Source: an archaeon UBA583
GTDB lineage: Archaea > Nanobdellota > Nanobdellia > Woesearchaeales > UBA583
Direction: 5' to 3'
NCBI GenBank assembly: GCA_002506365.1
Contig: DAXK01000032.1
Coordinates: 18,255-82,254, forward strand
Length of the DNA: 64,000 nucleotides
The notes under the pieces were generated by a model, which made no database searches, had not been told where the DNA came from, and saw only the letters and a list, made by a program, of their open reading frames with translations. Of the stretch, positions 27,041-34,861 are shown piece after piece. Made by a program: the position numbers and the translations under genes. The stretch's first letter is position 1. The number at the start of each line of letters is the position of its first letter.

Positions 27041-27215
27041 AAAATAAAAATAAATAAAATAAATATATAACAATTTATAACAAAAAAATAAAATAAAAAA
27101 TAACTACAAAAATTAAACCAATATAAATAAACTAAAAAAATAAGATTAAATAAATTTTAAATTATAATACAATAAAAAAATAAGTTAAAATAAATAAATA
27201 AATAAAAATATTATA

Positions 27216-27270
27216 ATTTAATTTAATTTAATTTAATTTAAACTAAACTAAACTAAACTAAACTAAACTA
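27216..27270. repeat. Two adjacent pentanucleotide tandem repeats
   Basis: Five copies of ATTTA (27216-27240) run directly into six copies of AACTA (27241-27270). The second array covers the TAG stop and the last codons of the exchanger gene (stop at 27263-27265). These perfect short repeats are likely slippage products. They sit in a stretch of about 170 bases (27041-27215) with no visible gene. Confidence 0.9.
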
Positions 27271-28249
27271 ATCCAAAAGTTGAAAACACAAAAAAAGCAT
27301 AAACAATTAATAAAGTCCATCCCTCCCATTGAGTAATCTTTTTATCTCTAGTCATAAACACATATAATAAAGTTGCAATAATCATAATAGGTAAAGCAAA
27401 TCCAATTAATTCTGAACTAACCTTTAAATATCCTTCAGTTACAAACCAAGGAGCAAATAAAGCAGGAACTCCCATAACCATAAATGAATTAAAAATATTT
27501 GAACCTAAAACATTTCCAACTGCCATCTCCGCATTTCCTTTTCTAGCAGCAGAAACTGTAACCATTAACTCAGGTAAAGAAGTTCCAAGTGCTACAGCAA
27601 TTACAGCAATAATATCTTTCCCAATATCTAAAATATCTGAAATCATAATAACTGAATCAATTGTATACTTAGCACCTAAAAAAATAAAAAACACAGAAGC
27701 AACTAAAATTCCCCAAGTTTTAAAACCTAATTTTTCCTTTTTAATTTCTTCAATATGTTTTTCTTCATCTGAATTCTTTTTATCCTCAGACTCTTTATGA
27801 GTTGAAATAGCATAAGAAATATATAAAACAATTCCAAAAAGCATAATAACACCCTCACCAAATGTAAATTTACCATCTAAACTCATCATCAATAATAAAA
27901 AAGCTGAACATACAAGTAAAGGTAAATCAACACTCTCAATCTCATGAGAAATTGTAAACTTTTTAGCAATAATTGCCGCAATTCCTAATACAAGTAAAAT
28001 ATTTGCAATATTAGACCCTATAACATTTGCTGCTACAATCTCTGAAGAACCTGCAAAAACAGCAATCAAAGATGAAACTAATTCTGGAAGTGATGTTCCA
28101 AAAGCTACAATAGTTACTCCAACAATAAATGCTGGAATTCCAAAATGTAATCCAATTTTCTCAGAAGATTCCGTAAAATAGTCTGAACTTTTAATTAATA
28201 CTGCCAAAGCGACAATAAAAATTCCAATCCACATAATTAAGTCAATCAT
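27263..28249 (-). CDS. Sodium/calcium exchanger family membrane protein
   Basis: The 328-residue protein has about ten membrane helices in two inverted halves. Each half carries the diagnostic alpha-repeat: GTSLPELVSSL with ANVIGSNIANILLVLG in the first, GTSLPELMVTV with GNVLGSNIFNSFMVMG in the second. The acidic residue in each GTSLPEL and the Asn of GSNI coordinate the ions. An acidic/basic cytoplasmic loop (THKESEDKKNSDEEKHIEE) separates the halves, as usual. It exchanges Ca2+ against Na+ (or H+/K+) at the cell membrane. The stop codon falls in a pentanucleotide repeat array. Confidence 0.93.
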   Translation of the reverse strand: MIDLIMWIGIFIVALAVLIKSSDYFTESSEKIGLHFGIPAFIVGVTIVAFGTSLPELVSSLIAVFAGSSEIVAANVIGSNIANILLVLGIAAIIAKKFTISHEIESVDLPLLVCSAFLLLMMSLDGKFTFGEGVIMLFGIVLYISYAISTHKESEDKKNSDEEKHIEEIKKEKLGFKTWGILVASVFFIFLGAKYTIDSVIMISDILDIGKDIIAVIAVALGTSLPELMVTVSAARKGNAEMAVGNVLGSNIFNSFMVMGVPALFAPWFVTEGYLKVSSELIGFALPIMIIATLLYVFMTRDKKITQWEGWTLLIVYAFFVFSTFGLV

Positions 28250-28286
28250 ATTAAAATTAGTCTAAAATTCTTTATAAAAGTATATA

Positions 28287-29279
28287 TTAATCAAATTTCA
28301 CAACACTAAACAACTCATCAGGCAAAATCGAAAACTCCGATAAATTCAATTTATATTTCTCATCAAGTGTTTCTTTAAATTTAACTTGAGATACTCCCTC
28401 CGGTAAACTAGAAACATCAATTTTAGGTAAAACATTTGTATCAAAAAACATAATCGAATTTATAGAATAATCTAAATCAAATTTATAATCTCTAAATTTA
28501 TACGATACATCTAAACCCTTACAAATCTCCCTTATAACTTCATCAAATTTTTTTAAATGAATCTCATCCAAATTAGAACTAATCTCATTAATTAAATCAT
28601 TAATAGATTTTCCTCCTCCATGATGAACTCTTTTAACCATAATAGAACAAATTAAAACATCCATATCATCACCACTTTGAATTTGTTCAAGTGAAATATA
28701 ATGTTCACGAATTAAATTTGAAGTAGTTTTAACTTCAATTTTTTCAAATCCTGAACTAAAATCAAATCGAGCATTTAAAGGTAAATGCCAAAAATCAAGT
28801 ATTCTATTTCTATCTAAACTAGAATGAATTAATAATAATTCTCCAAATAATCCAACAACTTCATCATCTAAAATCTCCACACAATCAACAAATAAATTTT
28901 CAATATCTTCAATATATCCCTTAATTTTAAAATTATCCGGATGTAAAGAATAAAAATTAATTAAATCAGAAATTAAAGTAAAAAAAGATTGAACTAAATT
29001 TGAATTAGTAGAAATTAACTCAAAAGAAAAAAATGGACCACAAACTTGTCTATCTAAAATAGAAATTATATTATTTACTCCTCGAGAAATTTTAATATTT
29101 GAAAACTTTTCATTTGGTATCCCAATAAAATTAAAAATATCAGATTTAAAAAAAACAACTGGAAAATCACCAAACCTTTTCCCAACATAAACCCCATCCA
29201 AATTAGGAACTTGTTCAAAATTAATCTTTTTTTCACTAAGAGGAGTTTCTAGATTATTAAAAATTTGATTTAAATTCAT
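28287..29279 (-). CDS. PD-(D/E)XK family protein of DUF4420 type
   Basis: The 330-residue protein has the DUF4420 core. GLFGELLLIHSSL (about 140-153) is followed by FWHLPLNARFDFSS and the nuclease triad segment EKIEVKTT, in which D of RFDF and the E-V-K motif form the PD-(D/E)XK site. Then come YISLEQIQ and a domain matching the family's C-terminal part (HGGGKSINDLINEISSNL). DUF4420 proteins are found with Z1-domain and AIPR genes in bacterial defence-type clusters; no such partner is present here. It is a probable DNA-acting enzyme, standing alone 38 bp from the exchanger gene. Confidence 0.75.
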   Translation of the reverse strand: MNLNQIFNNLETPLSEKKINFEQVPNLDGVYVGKRFGDFPVVFFKSDIFNFIGIPNEKFSNIKISRGVNNIISILDRQVCGPFFSFELISTNSNLVQSFFTLISDLINFYSLHPDNFKIKGYIEDIENLFVDCVEILDDEVVGLFGELLLIHSSLDRNRILDFWHLPLNARFDFSSGFEKIEVKTTSNLIREHYISLEQIQSGDDMDVLICSIMVKRVHHGGGKSINDLINEISSNLDEIHLKKFDEVIREICKGLDVSYKFRDYKFDLDYSINSIMFFDTNVLPKIDVSSLPEGVSQVKFKETLDEKYKLNLSEFSILPDELFSVVKFD

Positions 29280-29345
29280 AGAATTTATTATAATTTTATT
29301 TATTTAAATTAAAGGTTGAAAATTGAAACTAATTAAATAAAAATA

Positions 29346-30992
29346 TTAATTACAAACTAAATTAATTTTAATAAACTCTCTAGGTTGAATTAAGTCTAAA
29401 TCACAATAATAAGAACTCCGTAATTTAAATATCTTTGATGTAAAATTTCCATATCTATTAGTAAATAAACAACTACACCCATCAAAGTTATCATTGTAGC
29501 CCACTCTAAATTCATATTTATGAATTGGTAAGTCTACATTATTAATTAGTATTGACTTATAGTTAGATAAATTATTTTTATTTTCAATTATAGTTAAAGG
29601 AAATGATTCACCATATATTCCATTATGTCTAGTAAAATAATAATAATCAATATTTAAAATTCTTGACTTCAAATCATTTTTAAAATATAATTCTACCTCA
29701 TTAGAATACATATTAAAATTTGGAGACTTAGAATAGAATAGATCATTCCCGACACCATCAAAGTATGGTTGATAACCTATGATATTTAAGTTTTTATTAA
29801 TAGGTATTGATACCTTATTAGTGGAGGTTGAATCAAATCCAATCGGATAATAAGGTAATTCAATTTCTACAAAAGCATCTATTTTTTTATAGAATATCTT
29901 ATTCTCATCGTCATAAATAATCTTTGAAACTTCTTCATTTAATGAAATAACTTGTGGATAAAAAATAGGTTGTAAAAATTGTCCTATAAAAATTAAACTT
30001 AAAAATGAAAAAATAGTTATTTTATTTTTTTGTATAAATGGTATAAAGTTATCTTTAAATTTAAAGTCAAAAATAATATTTACAAAGTAAATTAATAAAA
30101 ATAAAAAAATAATATAAATTAAAAATAGATTTTTTTGTGAAAACATCATAATCACAATAAATGAATAAGATATAAAAACTAAAACTAGATTAAATTTAAA
30201 ATTTTTAAACCTATCAATCTCCAAATTATAACTATAATATACAATAGTTAATATTACAAAAACTATAAAAAAAATCAAAAGAACAATAAACAGAGTTAAT
30301 ATACTTTCATTACTAACTAAAGAATATATAAATAATAATCCCATAAATGAAATTGATACAAAAAAATAAATAAATGATAAAAATTCATAAAATAAGAATA
30401 TTTCTTTATAATTTTTAAAATAAGCCTTATCATTTGTTTTTGTAATAAATAATCTAAATTGTATAAAAAAACTAGTTAAAAATGAATAAACAACTATAAA
30501 TACAAAAATTGCCGAGAGAATAGCTTGTAATGTGAAAATTTCGAAGGGAATTTCATACCTTCTAAAATGTGTTAGTCCATATTCTTGAATAATCTTAAAC
30601 TGACCCGAAGAATTTGTTAAAACAAATGATAAATTAAATCCTTTAATCTCTGAGTCTTTAGGTTCTAAAATTAATCGGTATAAATTTTCATCAACTTTTT
30701 TTGCTAATTTATAGTTTTTACTTGAAAAGTCTAATGAGATGAAATATACAGACGCATTTATTTTATCTGTAGGAAATTCAACTGTAAAATCTAAAAATTC
30801 CCCATAATAATAAGTTTTATCATTTAGAAAGTTAATATTTAAATTAGCATCAGTAGTATTAATTAATTTTACATTTGAATTAAATTGGTTATCATCTAAC
30901 ATTATAAAAAATAAAAAATAAATTGAAAATACACAAGACAAGATAAAAATTGAAATCCTAAAATAAAATTGTTTATAACTGATTTTTTTCAT
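29346..30992 (-). CDS. Large membrane protein with two extracytoplasmic domains
   Basis: This 548-residue protein has an N-terminal membrane anchor (ISIFILSCVFSIYFLFFIML) and a first outer beta-type domain of about 120 residues. Seven or eight tightly packed Phe/Ile/Leu-rich membrane helices (about 150-345) follow, then a C-terminal outer domain of about 200 residues with three cysteines (FDGCSCLF, YYCDLD) and many Tyr/Asn. No family or catalytic motif is recognised. The extreme Ile/Phe/Asn/Tyr content gives it a different feel from neighbouring genes. It lies between the DUF4420 gene and tRNA-Met, with TATA TTTTTATATAATC upstream. Confidence 0.7.
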   Translation of the reverse strand: MKKISYKQFYFRISIFILSCVFSIYFLFFIMLDDNQFNSNVKLINTTDANLNINFLNDKTYYYGEFLDFTVEFPTDKINASVYFISLDFSSKNYKLAKKVDENLYRLILEPKDSEIKGFNLSFVLTNSSGQFKIIQEYGLTHFRRYEIPFEIFTLQAILSAIFVFIVVYSFLTSFFIQFRLFITKTNDKAYFKNYKEIFLFYEFLSFIYFFVSISFMGLLFIYSLVSNESILTLFIVLLIFFIVFVILTIVYYSYNLEIDRFKNFKFNLVLVFISYSFIVIMMFSQKNLFLIYIIFLFLLIYFVNIIFDFKFKDNFIPFIQKNKITIFSFLSLIFIGQFLQPIFYPQVISLNEEVSKIIYDDENKIFYKKIDAFVEIELPYYPIGFDSTSTNKVSIPINKNLNIIGYQPYFDGVGNDLFYSKSPNFNMYSNEVELYFKNDLKSRILNIDYYYFTRHNGIYGESFPLTIIENKNNLSNYKSILINNVDLPIHKYEFRVGYNDNFDGCSCLFTNRYGNFTSKIFKLRSSYYCDLDLIQPREFIKINLVCN

Positions 30993-31076
30993 AACTAATT
31001 AGTAAATATTCTGATTATATAAAAAACTAACGGAAAATAGACAGTAAAATTAAGCTATATTATTGGATTTGAAAGT

Positions 31077-31099
31077 AATTTTGAACATTGTTCAAAATT
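31077..31099. terminator. Perfect hairpin with ATT loop
   Basis: AATTTTGAAC, loop ATT, GTTCAAAATT: a 10 bp perfect stem in the spacer between tRNA-Met and the membrane protein gene. It could be a 3'-end or processing signal downstream of the tRNA. Confidence 0.4.
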
Positions 31100-31159
31100 T
31101 CCTCAAAAATCGAAGATTTTTCGAGTGAGTACAATGTGCTCACGGTCGCACTGAGTCTC

Positions 31160-31197
31160 CGGAGGAGGTCAGTGGTGAAAAGGAACTCTTCGTTATT
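31160..31197 (+). pseudogene. Inverted, decayed copy of the tRNA-Met 3' half
   Basis: The plus strand here carries GGAGGTCAGTGGT (31164-31176) and ACTCTTCGTTATT (31185-31197). Both are identical to the variable-loop/T-arm start and the acceptor/3' flank of tRNA-Met, which is encoded on the opposite strand 52 bp away. The T-loop between them is replaced by unrelated bases (GAAAAGGA), so it cannot form a T-arm. It is an inverted partial duplicate, not a working tRNA. Confidence 0.7.
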
Positions 31198-31249
31198 CAA
31201 AGATAGAAAAATTTTCACTCGTGAAAATTTTGAATAGAATTGAAAAAAT

Positions 31250-31323
31250 AACGAAGAGTGGATTTGAACCACTGACCTCCGGGTTATGAGCCCGGCGAGC
31301 ACTCCTAACTGCTCCACTTCGTT
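31250..31323 (-). tRNA. tRNA-Met (CAT anticodon)
   Basis: A 74-nt cloverleaf without intron. The acceptor stem AACGAAG pairs with CTTCGTT (7 bp) and the D-arm contains AGTTAGGAG. The anticodon stem-loop is CCGGG-CTCATAA-CCCGG with anticodon CAT, and the T-arm is AGTGG-TTCAAAT-CCACT. The A1-T72 end pair, unlike the usual archaeal initiator, favours elongator Met. A tRNA-Ile2 with modified CAT cannot be excluded from sequence. CCA is not encoded. Confidence 0.95.
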
Positions 31324-31351
31324 AATATATATGTATTAATTTAATAAAACT

Positions 31352-31374
31352 TTGTGAAAACATTGTTTTCACAA
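31352..31374 (-). terminator. Perfect hairpin between eL18 and tRNA-Met
   Basis: TTGTGAAAAC, loop ATT, GTTTTCACAA: a 10 bp perfect stem downstream of the eL18 gene on its strand. Confidence 0.45.
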
Positions 31375-31381
31375 CGGATTA

Positions 31382-31401
31382 GAAATTTGTAAACAAATTT
31401 C
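31382..31401 (-). terminator. Perfect hairpin downstream of eL18
   Basis: GAAATTTG, loop of four, CAAATTTC: an 8 bp stem just after the eL18 stop, first of two consecutive hairpins on this transcript. Confidence 0.45.
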
Positions 31402-31415
31402 TTGAAATAAATCAA

Positions 31416-31784
31416 TTATTTTAAAATAACTGGTTTATCTTTAGGATTCTTTGAAATATAATCCTTAATTGTTACAAACTTACCACCAGCAGCCTCAATT
31501 GACTTAATAGCTGATGATGAAGCGTTAAATGCTACAACTGTAACCTTCTTAGATAAAATACCTTCACCTAAAACCTTTCCAGGAACAATAACAACTTCTC
31601 CACCTTTAGTATACTTACTAATTTTGGATAAGTTTGTTTGTGCTCTTTGACTCGCAGACCCTGCTAAAACCTTAGCCACTGCTTTCCAAGTACCAACACC
31701 TGATGTTACAGATAATTTTTTTAAATCTCTGATAGTATCAAATAGAACTTGATTTGTTGTTTTCGTTTTTGGAATAACCGCCAT
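31416..31784 (-). CDS. rpl18e: Large ribosomal subunit protein eL18
   Basis: The 122-residue product matches archaeal/eukaryotic L18e over its length. KTTNQVLFDTIRDLKKLS, VWK-type GTWKAVAKVLAG, NLSKISKYTKGGEVVIVPGKVLGEG, KKVTVVAFNASSSA and the C-terminal Gly-Gly turn of a uL15-like fold are all present. It binds 23S rRNA. In many archaea the gene leads the L13-S9-RpoN operon; here it stands alone, followed by tRNA-Met. The promoter GAAAACTTTATAAAC upstream is a model BRE/TATA for this genome, giving a leader of about 20 nt that contains GGAG. Confidence 0.95.
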   Translation of the reverse strand: MAVIPKTKTTNQVLFDTIRDLKKLSVTSGVGTWKAVAKVLAGSASQRAQTNLSKISKYTKGGEVVIVPGKVLGEGILSKKVTVVAFNASSSAIKSIEAAGGKFVTIKDYISKNPKDKPVILK

Positions 31785-31851
31785 CGTACTAAAAATAAAA
31801 CAACTCCAGTTTATAAAGTTTTCTTAAAATCAAAACTATTAAAGAAATTAA

Positions 31852-32187
31852 TTAATCAAAATCAATCCTAAACTCAAACCCGTGCTTAGTAAATCCTTGT
31901 TTTTCATAATAACTATGTAATCTCTCCTTTACAAACCTTGAAGTAAAAATCATCTTATAACAATTATTCTCCCTAGCCAAATCAACAATCTTATTCATTA
32001 ACTCCTTACCCAAACCATCTCCACGATAACTCTCATCAACAAAAACATCCTCAACAAACCCAAAAGGTCGCTTATGAATATCATTATTCATCAAATATAA
32101 AAACGCATGACCTACATCCTCCCCACCTCTCTCAACACAAACTCTAAAACCTGAAGACTTTACTTCACAAACCTTTAACTCACTCAT
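31852..32187 (-). CDS. GNAT-family N-acetyltransferase
   Basis: This 111-residue minimal GNAT has an acidic-loop strand FGFVEDVFVDESYRGDGLGKELMNKI with the acetyl-CoA pyrophosphate loop (YRGDGLGK, motif A). SRFVKERLHSYYEKQGFTKHG follows (motif B, Tyr as general acid candidate). Its start overlaps the stop of glmS by 4 bp, so the two are translationally coupled. That position makes acetylation of glucosamine-6-phosphate (GNA1-like) an attractive but unproven role: GlmS product, then acetyl transfer, then the nucleotidyltransferase at 34009. Confidence 0.85.
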   Translation of the reverse strand: MSELKVCEVKSSGFRVCVERGGEDVGHAFLYLMNNDIHKRPFGFVEDVFVDESYRGDGLGKELMNKIVDLARENNCYKMIFTSRFVKERLHSYYEKQGFTKHGFEFRIDFD

Positions 32188-33932
32188 TTTACAGTCACCG
32201 ACTTTGCTAAATTTCTTGGTTTATCAGGATTCAACCCTAACCTCTCAGCCATCTTAAGAGCTAATAACTGCAAAACAATAGTTCCAAAAATATCTTCAAA
32301 AACCTCTGGAACCTTAACAAAATAATCATAAACCTCATTCTCAACTGAACTAACTCCAATCAAAACACCACCACGAGTTTTAATCTCAATAGCATTTGAC
32401 ACAATCTCATCACAATTCCCTAAAACCACAACAGGAACACCATCAGTAATTAAAGCCAAAGTTCCATGCTTTAACTCTCCCCCCGCAAAACCTTCAGCAT
32501 GAATATAACTAACCTCCTTTAACTTTAAACTTCCCTCCAAAGCAAAAGGATGAAACTCATTTCTCCCAATAAAAAAACAATCAGGAGCTGAATAAAATTT
32601 CTCACAAACATCATCCAAAATATTTAAACAATTTCCAATAAACCTATCAAACTCATTTTCATAAAAAGTTAAATCATCATTAATTTCCTTTCCACACAAC
32701 TCATAATTCAATAAATGAGAAACAAACACTTGAGCAGAAAAAGCCTTAGTTGAAGCAACAGAAACCTCACGCCCACAATTTAATAAAATAATTCTATTTG
32801 CAAAACGAGCTAAAGTTGAATTAGCAGTATTAGTAATTGTAAAAATCTCATTACTATCCCTTAGCTCACGCAACGGATAAATCAAATCTGCAGTCTCACC
32901 TGACTGACTCAAAACAACAATAATTGAATCAGAAATAACTTTAGTGTAATTTTGTAACTCACTAGCTAAAATAATACTTGACATAATTCCATGCTTTAAA
33001 AGTTCATAATGCATAACATAAGCAGCATGATAACTAGTTCCAGCGGCAGTTAAAACTAACTTACGCCCATTCCTTAAAGCATTCTTTAAATACTTAATAG
33101 AAGATAAATTCTCACTTGTAATAATACTTCTTAAATTTTTTTGATCATAAATTTCTTTCTCCATATAAGTTGGAAAAGAATTCTCATCATCACACTCAGA
33201 TTTTACTGACTCCTTAAACTCAGGAGAAAACTCTTTAAAATCACAATAAAAATGTGAACTAATATTATTCTCACTAATTGAACTAACTAAAACCTCTCCA
33301 TCATTTAAAACATAAAACTTATCAGAATTATTTTGAACTAAACCAGAATCAGAACATAAAAATAACTCATCATCACAAACTCCAATAGCAATAGGATTAA
33401 TATTTTTATAAGCTAAAATACAATTTTCATACTTTACAACAAAAGAAAATTCCCCCTTTAAATCTTCAAAAACTCTCTTACTTGTTAAAAGTAAATCATT
33501 TTCAACATTCCCAGTATCCTTAAAATACTTAGAAAATAAATGTGGTAAAACCTCAGTATCAGTTTCAGAATTAAACTCAACACCACAATTTTTCAAATCA
33601 GATTTAATATCTAAATAATTTTCAATAATTCCATTCATAACAACATAAAACTTTTTATCACAACTCCAATGAGGATGAGCATTCTCCTTAGTAACTCCAC
33701 CATGAGTTGCCCAACGAGTATGACCAATTTCAACATTAGACTCAAATTTAGATAATCTATCTAACTCAAACTCAGACAACTCAGAAATATTTTTAGAAAC
33801 AACTTCATCTGAACCTAACTTATGTAACAAAACACCATAAGAATCATAACCTCTATACTCTAAAAACTTTAAACCCTTTAAAGTTTTAATTGGACTTAAA
33901 TCCTTAGAAATTCTAGCAATTATTCCACACAT
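32184..33932 (-). CDS. glmS: Glutamine-fructose-6-phosphate aminotransferase (isomerizing)
   Basis: The 582-residue product begins MCGIIARIS with the catalytic N-terminal Cys2 of the class II glutaminase domain (about 1-220, including GHTRWATHGGVTKENAHPH). Two SIS domains follow, with the sugar-phosphate loops TAAGTSYHAA, SQSGETADLI and SVASTKAFSAQ, and the C-terminal NLAKSVTVK. It makes glucosamine-6-phosphate, the entry to UDP-GlcNAc for glycan and surface-protein glycosylation. The next gene, a GNAT, overlaps by 4 bp. The nucleotidyltransferase upstream at 34009-34704 is in the same direction. Confidence 0.96.
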   Translation of the reverse strand: MCGIIARISKDLSPIKTLKGLKFLEYRGYDSYGVLLHKLGSDEVVSKNISELSEFELDRLSKFESNVEIGHTRWATHGGVTKENAHPHWSCDKKFYVVMNGIIENYLDIKSDLKNCGVEFNSETDTEVLPHLFSKYFKDTGNVENDLLLTSKRVFEDLKGEFSFVVKYENCILAYKNINPIAIGVCDDELFLCSDSGLVQNNSDKFYVLNDGEVLVSSISENNISSHFYCDFKEFSPEFKESVKSECDDENSFPTYMEKEIYDQKNLRSIITSENLSSIKYLKNALRNGRKLVLTAAGTSYHAAYVMHYELLKHGIMSSIILASELQNYTKVISDSIIVVLSQSGETADLIYPLRELRDSNEIFTITNTANSTLARFANRIILLNCGREVSVASTKAFSAQVFVSHLLNYELCGKEINDDLTFYENEFDRFIGNCLNILDDVCEKFYSAPDCFFIGRNEFHPFALEGSLKLKEVSYIHAEGFAGGELKHGTLALITDGVPVVVLGNCDEIVSNAIEIKTRGGVLIGVSSVENEVYDYFVKVPEVFEDIFGTIVLQLLALKMAERLGLNPDKPRNLAKSVTVK

Positions 33933-33934
33933 TA

Positions 33935-34011
33935 TTTTTCACCTCGTGAAAAAAATGTTCCGACAACCATTGTGTTGGCGTGAACATCAATTTCTAAAAA
34001 CATTGTTTTTA
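33935..34011. repeat. Three consecutive hairpins between nucleotidyltransferase gene and glmS
   Basis: TTTTTCAC-CTC-GTGAAAAA (33935-33953) is followed by a long imperfect hairpin ATGTTC...GAACAT with a CATTGT loop (33954-33986), then TAAAAAC-ATT-GTTTTTA (33995-34011) next to the upstream gene's stop. Together they fill the 76 bp spacer. They could end the upstream transcript or structure the glmS leader. In bacteria glmS is often leader-controlled, but no glmS ribozyme core is recognisable. Confidence 0.5.
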
Positions 34012-34704
34012 AAATGAGCATTTTAAAACCTCCTCTGCTTTTGTTTGCTCATCAGGATTCCCAACAGGTAACCAAAAATTAGTTGGAACAACATTAACAC
34101 TAGCTCCATTTTTAATTAAAAAATTTAAATAATCAACAATTTCATACTCACCTCTAGAACTTAACTCTAACTTAAAATTAAAAATATCTGGAGTAAACAT
34201 ATAGACTCCAATATTAACTAAATTACTCGGTGGATTTTCAGGTTTCTCAATAATTTCAATTAAATTATCATCTCTATCAATTTTTAAAACTCCAAAACTA
34301 CTTGGATTACTAACCTCCATACCAAGCATACCAAACTCACAATCAGCCAAAGACTCCAAATCAGAAACAGAATAAATATCATCTCCATTTAAAACCATAA
34401 ATTTTTTATCCAATAACTCTTTACAACACATTAAAGCATGTCCAGTTCCAAGTTGCTCAGTTTGCTCAACATACCTGATAGGAATTCCCTTATAACTATC
34501 TCCAACAACATCAATAATTTTATCTTTTAAATACCCAACAACTAAAATAATTTCAGACGCAATATCAACTAAAGCCTCCAATTTATGTTCTAAAACAGAC
34601 TTATTACAAACTTCAACTAAAACTTTTGGAATATTTTCAGTAACTGGAAGAAACCTCGTTCCCTTCCCACCACATAAAATAACAACTTGAATTTTATCTT
34701 TCAT
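34009..34704 (-). CDS. Sugar-1-phosphate nucleotidyltransferase
   Basis: The ATG at 34704 gives 231 residues; a longer in-frame start 7 codons upstream crosses the TATA region. The signature LCGGKGTRFLPVTENIPKVLVEV binds nucleotide, followed by GTGHAL, LNGDD (metal-binding Asp), GVLKID, EKPENPPSNLVNIGVYMF and WLPVGNPDE. This is the single-domain GlmU/RmlA-like family, without the hexapeptide acetyltransferase domain. Next to glmS and a GNAT it may make UDP-GlcNAc; glucose-1-phosphate or dTDP specificity cannot be excluded. Confidence 0.9.
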   Translation of the reverse strand: MKDKIQVVILCGGKGTRFLPVTENIPKVLVEVCNKSVLEHKLEALVDIASEIILVVGYLKDKIIDVVGDSYKGIPIRYVEQTEQLGTGHALMCCKELLDKKFMVLNGDDIYSVSDLESLADCEFGMLGMEVSNPSSFGVLKIDRDDNLIEIIEKPENPPSNLVNIGVYMFTPDIFNFKLELSSRGEYEIVDYLNFLIKNGASVNVVPTNFWLPVGNPDEQTKAEEVLKCSF

Positions 34705-34861
34705 ATAAAAAATCTGTAAACCCATTAATTAAAAGTTTATTGTAACTAAAAGTAAATAATTTAAACAATAAAAATTAAACCAAAAAAATATACTTTATAA
34801 CTATAATTAAAATTGTAAATATAATTATATAAAATAATTATATATAAAAATTAGAGTAACT

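Noticed and set aside
31060..31317. 85-codon open frame on the minus strand
   Set aside because: It runs through tRNA-Met and its inverted copy; the protein would be read from tRNA sequence.
33933..34008. glmS ribozyme or riboswitch in the glmS leader
   Set aside because: Only simple hairpins are present; the ribozyme core is not recognisable and the spacer is too short.
34741..34755. Further copy of the operator element before the nucleotidyltransferase gene
   Set aside because: TTACTTTTAGTTACA is similar but directly abuts the TATA region instead of lying 10-12 bp away, and GTTACA before TATA is seen elsewhere (48724 gene), so it may be chance.
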